Positions 7,062 to 14,662 of a DNA stretch of 64,000 nucleotides are shown one piece after another; the first letter of the stretch is position 1; every line of letters starts with the position of its first letter. The stretch lies in the NCBI RefSeq assembly GCF_046764005.1, contig NZ_JBKOFW010000001.1, positions 186,001-250,000 of the forward strand. The letters run 5' to 3'. A model generated the notes under the pieces. That model did no database searches and was not told the DNA's origin. It was given only the letters and a program-made list of their open reading frames with translations. The position numbers and the translations under genes were made by a program. The stretch comes from Oryzobacter faecalis (GTDB lineage Bacteria; Actinomycetota; Actinomycetes; Actinomycetales; Dermatophilaceae).

Positions 7062-8489
7062 TCAGCCGCGCCGGGCCACGGCGTCGGCGAGGACGCGGGC
7101 CGCGCCGTCGGCAGCGGTCTCCGGCAGCCCGGCGTAGCACAGGACGAGGCCCCTGACCTGCGCCTCGACCGCGTAGGCCGACAACGGGCTGGCGGCCAGA
7201 CCGCGACCGAGGAGCTCCTCGACGACGACGTGGTCGTCGACCTCGTCGGCCAGCCGCAGGACGACGTGCAGCCCGGCATCGACCCCGTCGAGGACGGCGC
7301 CCGGCAGGTGCCGCGCGACGCCCTCGACGAGGGCCGCCCGCCGCGCCGCGTAGGTGCGCGCGACCCTCGCGTGATGGGCGGCGAGGGCCCCGCTCGCGAC
7401 GAACTCGGCGAGGGCGAGGCCGGTCGCCTCGTTGACGACGAGGCCGCGGCTCTCGAGCTCGAGCCGGAGCGGCTCCCGCAGCCGGGCCGGCGGGGCGAGC
7501 CACGCGACGCGCAGGGACGGCGCGAGGATCTTGCTCGCCGTGCCGACGTAGAGGACGTGGTCCTCGGCGCCCGGGAGCGACCGCAGGGCCGGCAGTGGCG
7601 AGACGTCGTAGCGGAACTCGCCGTCGTAGTCGTCCTCCACGACCGTGCCGCCCGTGCGGGCCGCCCAGTCGAGCAGCTGGACGCGCCGCGCCACCGGCAT
7701 CCGCGCGCCGAGCGGGTACTGGTGCGACGGCGTGACGTACGCGGCGGCGGCCCCGCGGGGGAGGCTGCCGGGGTCGAGGCCGTCCTCGTCGACCGGGACG
7801 GCGGCGACCCGGGCCCCCTCGGCCGTGAAGGCCGTCCAGGCCTCGGCGTACCCGGGGTCCTCGAGGGCGACGGTGCGTCCGACCAGCCCCAGCGGCCCCG
7901 GCAGCGCGCGGAGCGAGGCGCCCACCCCCGGCACGACAAGGAGGTCGGCCGGGTCCACGGCGACCCCGCGGGTGCGGCGGAGGTGGTCGGCCAGGACCTC
8001 CCGGAGCCGGTCGTGGGGGGGACCCGCGCCGGCGTCGTTGCCGGGGACCGACGAGCCCGCCCGGCGCCAGGCACGCCGCCACGCAACGGCGTCGACGAGG
8101 GAGGTGTCGGGGCGGCCGGGACGAAGGTCCCAGCGGGGTTCGGCTCTCGCGGAACGGTTCTCGACGCTTCCGCCGACCGTGCAGGCCTGGACGTGGGTGA
8201 CGGCTCCTGCCGCGGCAGCGCGGTCGGCATCCGGGGCCACGACGGCTCCCGAGCCGGCCCGGCTGACGACGAACCCCGCCGCGGCGAGCTCGTCGTAGGC
8301 GGCGACGACCGGCCCGCGGGAGACGCCAAGGGCGGCGGCCAGGACGCGGGTCGAGGGCAGGGCGTCGCCGGGGCGCAGCCGCCCAGACCGCAGCTCGGCG
8401 ACGACGGCGTCGGCGACCCGGTGGCGCAGCGGCGCGGGCCCGTCGGGGACGGTGACGGGGACCTCGAGCGGGCGGGGCGGGCGGGGCAC
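7062..8489 (-). CDS. MocR/PdxR-type transcriptional regulator (GntR HTH fused to aminotransferase fold)
   Basis: 475 residues from a GTG at 8489. The N-terminal winged helix is GntR-like ('RPGDALPSTRVLAAALGVSRGPVVAAYDEL' pattern, about residues 35-85). A class-I aminotransferase domain follows from about residue 120, with the PLP-binding lysine in 'GTASKILAPSLR' (about K320). Such proteins usually sense PLP or a PLP-linked ligand and control vitamin B6, GABA or amine genes. The divergent partner here is a PPOX flavin-barrel fusion, which fits a B6 link. No Shine-Dalgarno is seen; a TATCGT -10 lies 6 bases before the GTG, so leaderless expression is likely. The longer upstream open frame is coding shadow of the divergent gene. 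Confidence 0.85.
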   Translation of the reverse strand: MPRPPRPLEVPVTVPDGPAPLRHRVADAVVAELRSGRLRPGDALPSTRVLAAALGVSRGPVVAAYDELAAAGFVVSRAGSGAVVAPDADRAAAAGAVTHVQACTVGGSVENRSARAEPRWDLRPGRPDTSLVDAVAWRRAWRRAGSSVPGNDAGAGPPHDRLREVLADHLRRTRGVAVDPADLLVVPGVGASLRALPGPLGLVGRTVALEDPGYAEAWTAFTAEGARVAAVPVDEDGLDPGSLPRGAAAAYVTPSHQYPLGARMPVARRVQLLDWAARTGGTVVEDDYDGEFRYDVSPLPALRSLPGAEDHVLYVGTASKILAPSLRVAWLAPPARLREPLRLELESRGLVVNEATGLALAEFVASGALAAHHARVARTYAARRAALVEGVARHLPGAVLDGVDAGLHVVLRLADEVDDHVVVEELLGRGLAASPLSAYAVEAQVRGLVLCYAGLPETAADGAARVLADAVARRG

Positions 8490-8507
8490 GAGCGCGACGA
8501 TACTGGT

Positions 8508-8520
8508 CCTGAGGTTCAGG
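8508..8520. promoter_or_regulatory. inverted repeat over the MocR promoter
   Basis: CCTGA-GGT-TCAGG, a perfect 5-3-5 palindrome between the presumed -35 and -10 of the leftward MocR gene. It could be the autoregulatory site. Confidence 0.35.
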
Positions 8521-8570
8521 GCGGAAGTGGATCTCGGTCTGGACCGCTTTGCCGCGCTTCGATGGGACCC

Positions 8571-8590
8571 GTCGGACCGTCCGGTCCGAC
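8571..8590. promoter_or_regulatory. inverted repeat between MocR and the DUF1272-PPOX gene
   Basis: GTCGGACC-GTCC-GGTCCGAC, a perfect 8-4-8 palindrome 50 bases before the rightward GTG at 8640. Its place in the divergent control region suggests an operator. Confidence 0.4.
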
Positions 8591-8639
8591 CCTGACCGGC
8601 TGGCGGCGCTGTCGGTGGCGTCGGAGAGGATGTGACCTC

Positions 8640-9584
8640 GTGAGCGGGCTCGAGATGCGACCGGGGTGCGAGTGCTGCGACGTCGACCTCCCCGCCGACG
8701 AGGTCGGCGCGGTGGTGTGCTCCTTCGAGTGCACGTTCTGCTCCGGGTGCGCGGAGCACCTGGACCGTGCCTGCCCGAACTGCGGTGGCGCCCTGATGCC
8801 GCGACCCACCCGGGTCGGTGACGCCCTGGCCCGCCGCCCCGCCTCCACGGTCCGCGTCGTCGGCGAGCTGCCCTGTCCCGGAGCCGGGTACGCCGGGCGT
8901 CCACGACCCGTCGAGCGGCTCACCCGCAAGCCGGACCGCGGGACCTCCGACCGTGCAGCCCTCGACGCCCTCCTCGACGAGGTGCTCGCGGGCACGCTGT
9001 CCACGGTCGTCGACGGGCGGCCCTGGGTGGTGCCGATGCTCTTCGCGCGCGACGGCGACCGCATCCTGCTCCACGGGTCGACCGGGGCGGGGGCCCTGCG
9101 GCACGTGGCCGCCGGAGCTCCGGCGGCTCTCAGCGTCACCGTCGTCGACGGCCTCGTCGTCGCCCACACGACCTTCGACTCCTCGGCCAACTACCGGTCC
9201 GCCGTCGTCCACGGCGAGCTCGCCACCCTGTCCGGCGAGGACCGCAGCACCGCGCTCGACACGATCTCCGAGCGGCTCGTCCCCGGGCGCACGGCCGAGG
9301 TCCGGCCGAGCACCGCCAAGGAGCAGGCCGCGACCCTGGCGATGGCGCTGCCCATCAGCGAGGGACGGTGGGTGCTCAAGGCGCGCTCGGGCGGCCCCTC
9401 GCAGCCCGACGAGGACCCCGCCGGCGCGTGGTGCGGCGTCGTGCCGCTGCGCGTCGTCGCGGGCGCGCCGGAGCCCGCACCGTGGACCGCCGAGGCCGGG
9501 GTGCCGGTCCCGGCGTCGGTCGCCGGCTTCATCGCGTCGGTGGGCACCGGGCTCGTCGCGGACGCCGGAATGGTGGCGCCGTGA
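8640..9584 (+). CDS. DUF1272 zinc-ribbon fused to pyridoxamine 5'-phosphate oxidase-like flavin barrel
   Basis: A single uninterrupted 314-residue frame joining two families normally found as separate proteins. Residues 1 to about 60 match DUF1272: 'CECCDVDLP', 'CSFECTFCSGCAEH' and 'CPNCGG', seven or more cysteines suited to binding zinc. From about residue 95 a PPOX-type split barrel begins ('TSDRAALDALLDEVLAGTLSTVVDGRPWVVPML', written here only as a pattern), with 'HGSTGAGALRHV' as the expected FMN phosphate site. The GTG start has GGAGAGG about 10 bases upstream. The gene is divergent from a MocR regulator and overlaps the next gene by 3 bases. Function is unknown; a flavin- or heme-dependent reductase is more likely than true PdxH, because the length and motifs differ. 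Confidence 0.75.
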   Translation: MSGLEMRPGCECCDVDLPADEVGAVVCSFECTFCSGCAEHLDRACPNCGGALMPRPTRVGDALARRPASTVRVVGELPCPGAGYAGRPRPVERLTRKPDRGTSDRAALDALLDEVLAGTLSTVVDGRPWVVPMLFARDGDRILLHGSTGAGALRHVAAGAPAALSVTVVDGLVVAHTTFDSSANYRSAVVHGELATLSGEDRSTALDTISERLVPGRTAEVRPSTAKEQAATLAMALPISEGRWVLKARSGGPSQPDEDPAGAWCGVVPLRVVAGAPEPAPWTAEAGVPVPASVAGFIASVGTGLVADAGMVAP

Positions 9585-10639
9585 CCGGGGTTGAGCCCGC
9601 CGTGAGCGCCACCGCCGACACCTCCGGGCCCGTCGTGACCACCGCGCCCGTGCGCGCGACCGGGATCGGCTCGTGGCCGGGGACGTCCGCGCGCGAGGCC
9701 GTGCGCACGGTCCGCGACCTCCTCCTCGACGACGAGGGCGTCGGGCTGGCGTTCCTCCCCGAGACCCCCGGGCGCGGTCCGGGCGCGGACATCATCGGAC
9801 GGGCCGCCGGACTCCTCACCGACCTGCCCGTCGACCTCCAGCCGAGCGGCTGGCGCCTCGTCGACCGCCCTGGTCGCGACGCCGCGCGCACCGCCTCGTT
9901 CCACCGTGAGGACCTCGACGAGCTGGCCGAGGCCTACGACGGTCATGTCGGCCCGCTCAAGGTGCAGGTCGCCGGGCCGTGGACGCTCGCGGCGTCCCTG
10001 CGGCTGAACCGCGGCGAGCGGGTGCTCGTCGACCCCGGCGCCGCCGCCGACCTCGTCGCCTCCCTCGCCGACGGTGTCTCCCGGTACGTCGCCGGGGTGC
10101 GGCGCCTCGTACCCGGAGCGGAGGTCGTCCTCCAGCTCGACGAGCCGTCGCTGCCGGCCGCCCTCGAGGGGTCGCTGCCGACCGACTCCGGGTACGGCCG
10201 GATCCGTGCCGTCGACCCCCAGGTCGCCGCGTCGGGCCTGCGGACGGTCCTCGCCGCCCACGACGGGCCCACGGTCATCCACTCGTGCCACCCCGCGGCA
10301 CCGCTGCCGCTGCTGCGCTCCACCGGGGTCGGCGCCGTCGCCCTCGACCTCACCGCCGCCACGCCGGCGCGCTGGGAGTCGGTCGCGGCCACCCTCGACA
10401 CCGGCACCGCGGTGTGGGTCGGGGTGCTGCCCACCGACGGCTCGGCGACGTCCTCGGAGGACGCCCGCCGCCTCGTCCTCGACGGGCTCGAGCGGGCCGG
10501 CCTGTCGGCCGACGCCCTGCGCGGGCTCGTCGTCACCCCCACGTGCGGTCTGTCCGGGCTCACACCGGAGGGGGCCCGCACCGTTGTGCGTACGGCGCTC
10601 GACACCGCGCGCCGTCTCGCAGAGGAGGTCGACCGGTGA
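9581..10639 (+). CDS. MetE-like cobalamin-independent methionine synthase family protein
   Basis: 352 residues, only about half of classical MetE, matching the C-terminal barrel family found upstream of ligA in mycobacteria (Rv3015c type). Visible features are the N-terminal 'TGIGSWPGTSAREAVR', 'KVQVAGPWTLAASL', 'LQLDEPSLPAALEG', 'VIHSCHP' (possible zinc ligands His and Cys) and 'VVTPTCGLSG' (zinc cysteine). The GTG at 9581 overlaps the previous stop (GTGA); a second in-frame GTG at 9602 is possible. It lacks the N-terminal folate-binding half, so it may use a different methyl donor or have a repair-like role. Do not equate it with MetE activity. Confidence 0.75.
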   Translation: MTGVEPAVSATADTSGPVVTTAPVRATGIGSWPGTSAREAVRTVRDLLLDDEGVGLAFLPETPGRGPGADIIGRAAGLLTDLPVDLQPSGWRLVDRPGRDAARTASFHREDLDELAEAYDGHVGPLKVQVAGPWTLAASLRLNRGERVLVDPGAAADLVASLADGVSRYVAGVRRLVPGAEVVLQLDEPSLPAALEGSLPTDSGYGRIRAVDPQVAASGLRTVLAAHDGPTVIHSCHPAAPLPLLRSTGVGAVALDLTAATPARWESVAATLDTGTAVWVGVLPTDGSATSSEDARRLVLDGLERAGLSADALRGLVVTPTCGLSGLTPEGARTVVRTALDTARRLAEEVDR

Positions 10640-11616
10640 GCCGCGAGCCCCGTGTCCCCTGGCAGGTCAAGTTCGTCGCGCTCGTCCTCATCTGGGGGTC
10701 GAGCTTCCTCCTCATGAAGGTGGGGCTGGAGGCGCTGTCGGCGGTGCAGATCGCCGCGCTGCGCATCGTGTCCGGCGCGGTCGTCATCCTCGCGCTGCTC
10801 TTCCTCGCCGGAGGCCGGCTGCCCACGGGAGCGCGTGTGTGGGGGCACCTCATGGTCTGCGGCTTCTTCCTGGCGACCTTCCCCTTCACCCTGTTCGCGC
10901 TGTCCGAGACGCGGATCAGCTCGGCGCTCGCCGGCATCGGCAACGCGACGACCCCCATCGCCGCGGTCCTCGCCGTGCTCCTCATGCTCCCGGGCGAGCG
11001 GGCCACCGGGCGCCGCCTCGTCGCGGTCGGCGTCGGGTTCCTCGGCGTCGTGACGATCATGCAGCCGTGGGCCGCCGCCGACCGGCCCGACCTCGTCGGG
11101 TTCGCGATGGCGCTCGTCGGTGGGGCGAGCTACGGCATCGGCTGGACCTACAACCGCCGCTTCCTCAGCGGCGTCGACCTCGGTGGGCTGTCGCAGCCGG
11201 CCGCCACGCTGCTGAGCGGGCTCGTCCTCATGGTGCCGGTCGTCGTCGGCTGGGCGCTGACGCGGCCCGAGGGGCTCGGTGCCGTGCTCTCGTACGGGCC
11301 GGTCGAGCCGGGCACCTGGGCCTGGCTGCCGTTGCTGTGCACGCTCGTCCTCGGCCTCGTCGGAACGGGGTTCGCGTACATGCTGCAGTTCGACGTCGTC
11401 CGGGGCGCCGGCCCGGTCATCGGCACGACGATCACGTACCTCATCCCCGTCGTGTCGGTCCTGCTCGGCGTCCTCGTGCTCGGTGAGCACCTCGGCCCCT
11501 GGCAGCTCGTCGGCTTCGTCGTCGTCCTCGCCGCCGCGTGGGTCATCAACCGCAGGCCGAAGGCCCCCGAGGCCGCCGCCGTGCGCGAGCGCGAGCAGGC
11601 CACGGCCTCCTCCTGA
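10636..11616 (+). CDS. EamA family (drug/metabolite transporter) permease
   Basis: 326 residues with about ten hydrophobic segments in two EamA repeats ('VLIWGSSFLLMKVGLEALS' at the start of the first; the second begins near 'FAMALVGGASYGIGWTYNRR'). DMT transporters of this size export or import amino acids or other small metabolites by proton exchange; the substrate is not deducible. The GTG overlaps the metE-like stop (GTGA) and AGAGGAGG lies 7 bases before it, so the genes form one operon. The C terminus is Ala/Glu rich and cytoplasmic. Confidence 0.88.
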   Translation: MSREPRVPWQVKFVALVLIWGSSFLLMKVGLEALSAVQIAALRIVSGAVVILALLFLAGGRLPTGARVWGHLMVCGFFLATFPFTLFALSETRISSALAGIGNATTPIAAVLAVLLMLPGERATGRRLVAVGVGFLGVVTIMQPWAAADRPDLVGFAMALVGGASYGIGWTYNRRFLSGVDLGGLSQPAATLLSGLVLMVPVVVGWALTRPEGLGAVLSYGPVEPGTWAWLPLLCTLVLGLVGTGFAYMLQFDVVRGAGPVIGTTITYLIPVVSVLLGVLVLGEHLGPWQLVGFVVVLAAAWVINRRPKAPEAAAVREREQATASS

Positions 11617-11635
11617 GGTCGCGGCGCGGGCCCGC

Positions 11636-13132
11636 TCAGCCGGCGCTCGGGCGCACCTCGCGGCGCAGGATCTTGCCCGAGGGGCCCTTGGGCAGCTCCG
11701 GCACGACCCACACGGTCCGCGGGTACTTGTACGCCGCGATCCGCTCCTTGGTGTACTCGATGATGTCCTCCGGCGTCGCGGTGGCACCCTCGCGCAGGGC
11801 GACCGCCGCACCGACCTGCTCGCCGTAGAGGTCGTCGGGGATGCCGACGACGGCGACCTCGAGGACGTCGGGGTGGGTGTAGATGACCTCCTCGACCTCG
11901 CGCGGGTACACGTTCATCCCGCCGCGCAGGATCATGTCCTTCTTGCGGTCGACGATGGTGAAGTAGCCGTCGGCGTCCATCGTCGCGAGGTCGCCGGTCC
12001 GGAACCAGCCGTCGGGGATCGCCTCGGCGGTGGCCTCGGGCTTGTTCCAGTAGCCCTTCATGACGTTGTCGCCGCGGATCGCGATCTCACCGACCTCGCC
12101 GACGGGGACCTCGTTGCCGTCGAGGTCCACGCACCTCATCTCGCAGCCGGGGATGGGGACGCCGATCGTGCCGGGCTTGCGCTCGCGGTCGGGCATGTTG
12201 AAGCTCGCGACCGGGGAGGTCTCGGAGAGCCCGTAGCCCTCGAGGATGACGCAGCCGAACTTGTCCTCGAAGGAGCGCATGACCTCGAGCGGCATCGCCG
12301 ACCCGCCGCTGGCGCACGTGCGCAGGCTCGACGCGTCCATGCCGTCGCTGTCCGGGTGGTTGAGGATCGCGGCGTACATCGTCGGCACGCCCTGCATGAT
12401 CGTCACCCGCTCCTTCTCGATGACCTCGATGGCCGCGGCCGGGTCGAACCGGGGGATGAGGGCGAGGGAGGCACCGGCCACGGTGGCCGCGTTGAGCCCG
12501 ACGACGAGGCCGAAGACGTGGAACAGGGGCAGGCACCCCATGACGACGTCCTCGCTCGTCATCTGCTGGATCACCTCGGCGCTGCGGGTCGCGTTGAGGT
12601 GGATGTTGCGGTGGGTCAGCTCGGCGCCCTTGGGCCGCCCCGTCGTGCCGGAGGTGTAGAGGATGATCGCGGTGTCGTCGTCGTCGCGGTCGGCCGGCTC
12701 GGTGACCGGGTCGCCGCCCTCGAGGGCGCCCTCGACCGGGCCCGTCGCGGTGCACTCGACGATGCGGGTCCCGCTGTTCTCGGCGCCCTTGGTGGCCTCG
12801 GCGACGAAGTCGGGCCACACGAAGGCGACCTTGGCGCCGGAGTCGGTGAAGAAGTAGTCGATCTCGCCGGCCTTGAGCAGCGGGTTCATCGGGACGACGA
12901 CCCCTCCCGCGAGGAGGATGCCCCAGTAGACGACCGGGAACGCGGGGACGTTCGGGATGATGACGGCCACGCGGTCGCCGGGCCCGATCCCGTTGGCGCG
13001 CAGGCTTCCTGCGACCTTCGCGGCCATCGCGTGGAGCTGGCCGTAGGTGATGCCCTGACCGTTGACGCGCAGGGCGTCCTTCTCGGGGCTGCGTGCGGCC
13101 GTCGTCGTGAGGTTGGTCGCGAGGTTCGTCAT
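11636..13132 (-). CDS. acyl-CoA synthetase / long-chain-fatty-acid-CoA ligase (AMP-forming)
   Basis: 498-residue ANL superfamily enzyme. The ATP loop is 'YTSGTTGRPKGAELTH' (about 170-185). The adenylate motif is 'GYGLSETSP', 'GWFRTGDLATMDADGY' carries the conserved aspartate, 'DRKKDMILRGGMNVYP' is the hinge, and the C-terminal catalytic lysine is in 'GPSGKILRRE'. It activates a carboxylate to acyl-AMP and then acyl-CoA; chain length is unknown. Start ATG with AGGAG 9 bases upstream. It is convergent with the EamA gene (20-base gap) and divergent from the DksA-like gene. Confidence 0.92.
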   Translation of the reverse strand: MTNLATNLTTTAARSPEKDALRVNGQGITYGQLHAMAAKVAGSLRANGIGPGDRVAVIIPNVPAFPVVYWGILLAGGVVVPMNPLLKAGEIDYFFTDSGAKVAFVWPDFVAEATKGAENSGTRIVECTATGPVEGALEGGDPVTEPADRDDDDTAIILYTSGTTGRPKGAELTHRNIHLNATRSAEVIQQMTSEDVVMGCLPLFHVFGLVVGLNAATVAGASLALIPRFDPAAAIEVIEKERVTIMQGVPTMYAAILNHPDSDGMDASSLRTCASGGSAMPLEVMRSFEDKFGCVILEGYGLSETSPVASFNMPDRERKPGTIGVPIPGCEMRCVDLDGNEVPVGEVGEIAIRGDNVMKGYWNKPEATAEAIPDGWFRTGDLATMDADGYFTIVDRKKDMILRGGMNVYPREVEEVIYTHPDVLEVAVVGIPDDLYGEQVGAAVALREGATATPEDIIEYTKERIAAYKYPRTVWVVPELPKGPSGKILRREVRPSAG

Positions 13133-13251
13133 CGGGGGGCTCCTGGGCGGGCTCGGCGGCGGTGGCGGGCTGCGCCCATCCTGTCCCGTGGGTGCGCATG
13201 GCGCCAGACCGGGGCCGGGCGCCTGTCACCCCCGGCTGCGAGGATGTCCGG

Positions 13252-13641
13252 ATGGCCGAGCCGCCGACATCGTTCGACCCCCGCCCCGGTGACGAGGCGT
13301 GGCGCGGCGCCGCTGTGGCGCGGCTCGAGGACGAGCGCGCCGGCCTCGTCGAGCGCCTCGCCGAGCTGGACCACGACATGGCCGGGCTCGTCGCGGCCAC
13401 GCACGGCTCCAACGTCGACGACGAGCACGACCCGGAGGGCCAGACGATTGCCTACGAGCGCTCGCAGCTGGCGGCCGTCACCGGCCAGGCCCGCGAGCAC
13501 CTCCTCGAGGTCGATGCCGCCCTGCGGCGCGTGGCCGACGGCACCTACGGCGTGTGCGAGGTGTGCGGCCGGGCGATCCCCGCCGGGCGCCTGGAGGCCC
13601 GGCCGACGGCACGCACCTGCGTCGAGCACGTCCGGCGGTGA
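13252..13641 (+). CDS. TraR/DksA-family zinc-finger protein
   Basis: 129 residues from the ATG at 13252; an upstream in-frame start would lengthen it without conserved sequence. A helical hairpin (about 20-95, with 'ELDHDMAGLV' and 'ERSQLAAVTGQAREHLLEVD') is followed by 'YGVCEVCGRAIPAGRLEARP' and a final 'TCVEH'. The usual C4 finger (CxxC...CxxC) therefore ends CxxH. DksA-like proteins act in the RNA polymerase secondary channel, but actinobacterial short versions are mostly uncharacterised. Monocistronic. Confidence 0.82.
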   Translation: MAEPPTSFDPRPGDEAWRGAAVARLEDERAGLVERLAELDHDMAGLVAATHGSNVDDEHDPEGQTIAYERSQLAAVTGQAREHLLEVDAALRRVADGTYGVCEVCGRAIPAGRLEARPTARTCVEHVRR

Positions 13642-13698
13642 CCCGCGCGTCGGTCGGGCGGGGGTCGCCGCCGTCCGGGGCGGCAGCGACACCCCGCG

Positions 13699-14055
13699 TC
13701 ATCCCCGACGGCGGCGCAGGAGGACGCCGGCCCACGACACGAGCACGACGACGGCCACGAGCACCTGGACCACGACCTCGTGCTCCTTCGGGTAGACGAC
13801 GCCGGCGAGGTAGTGGTCGATGAAGCCGGTGGCCGGCAGGGTCGCCTCGCCGGCCCGCGAGCGGCCCCAGTCCTCGACATGGGTCAGGGGGCAGGGCCAC
13901 CCCACGAGGACGTTGGCGAGCCCGTACGCCGCCACCGCGACGTGGACCCAGATGCTGCGGGGCCACCGCCACGCGAGGAAGCCGCCCACCGTCAGGTAGG
14001 CGAGGAACGCGAAGTGCGCCACCATCGCGGCGTCGGCGACCAGTCGGTACCCCAT
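13699..14055 (-). CDS. DUF2784 family membrane protein
   Basis: 118 residues from an ATG with GAGGAGG 5 bases upstream; the longer frame starting at 14103 lacks a ribosome site. There are four hydrophobic segments. The family pattern is clear: 'GWPCPLTHVEDWGRSRAG' followed by 'GFIDHYLAGVVYP'. The function of DUF2784 proteins is unknown; they are small integral membrane proteins common in actinobacteria and proteobacteria. It is convergent with the DksA-like gene and divergent from the DinB-like gene. Confidence 0.8.
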   Translation of the reverse strand: MGYRLVADAAMVAHFAFLAYLTVGGFLAWRWPRSIWVHVAVAAYGLANVLVGWPCPLTHVEDWGRSRAGEATLPATGFIDHYLAGVVYPKEHEVVVQVLVAVVVLVSWAGVLLRRRRG

Positions 14056-14138
14056 GGCCTCCTCACTGTGCGCGCGACCCCGGGCCGTGGGCAACCTCCC
14101 CACCGGCCGCCGGGCAGTGGCGCGTAGCGTCGGGCGAC

Positions 14139-14624
14139 GTGATCAGCCGCGACGAGCTCCTCCACTTCTGCGACAGCGCGCTCGACCAGTACGCGGCCGT
14201 CTGCCGCGACCTGGGCGACGACCTCGTCAACGCGCGCCTCGACGACGTCCCGGGCAGCAACAGCGCCTTCGCGCTCGTCACCCACATCGGTGGTGTCATG
14301 GCGCGCTGGGGCCGCACAGTCAACCGCGGCATCGTCGTGCCGCGCGACCGTGACGCCGAATTCCGGGCGACGGGCACCGTCGAGGAGGCGCTCGCCCTCC
14401 TCGGGGCCGGGCGCGCCGCCCTCCACGAGGACGTCGCGGCTGCCGCGCCACGTGAGGCGCCGGCCGACCCGCCGGCGGACGCCGCGGAGCGCGACGACCC
14501 GGAGGTGCGGACCCAGGGGGCCGTGCTCCTCCACGTCTACGAGGAGCTCGCCCAGCATCTCGGGCAGCTCGAGGTGACGCGCGACGTCCTCCTCGCCCGC
14601 CGCCGCGCGGGCGAGCCCGCCTGA
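14139..14624 (+). CDS. DinB-like four-helix protein (possible thiol/metal-dependent transferase fold)
   Basis: 161 residues. The DinB/YfiT fold is suggested by helices carrying three histidines: 'LVTHIGGVMARWG' in the middle and 'HVYEELAQHLGQLEVTRD' near the end, the metal triad pattern of mycothiol- and bacillithiol-dependent DinB enzymes. The biochemical activity is not known. GTG start with a TAGCGT -10 at 14125-14130, 8 bases upstream, suggesting leaderless translation. It ends 38 bases before ligA. Confidence 0.72.
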   Translation: MISRDELLHFCDSALDQYAAVCRDLGDDLVNARLDDVPGSNSAFALVTHIGGVMARWGRTVNRGIVVPRDRDAEFRATGTVEEALALLGAGRAALHEDVAAAAPREAPADPPADAAERDDPEVRTQGAVLLHVYEELAQHLGQLEVTRDVLLARRRAGEPA

Positions 14625-14662
14625 GCCGGTGGGGCGTCGGTGGTCTGCGGCAGGATGACGCC

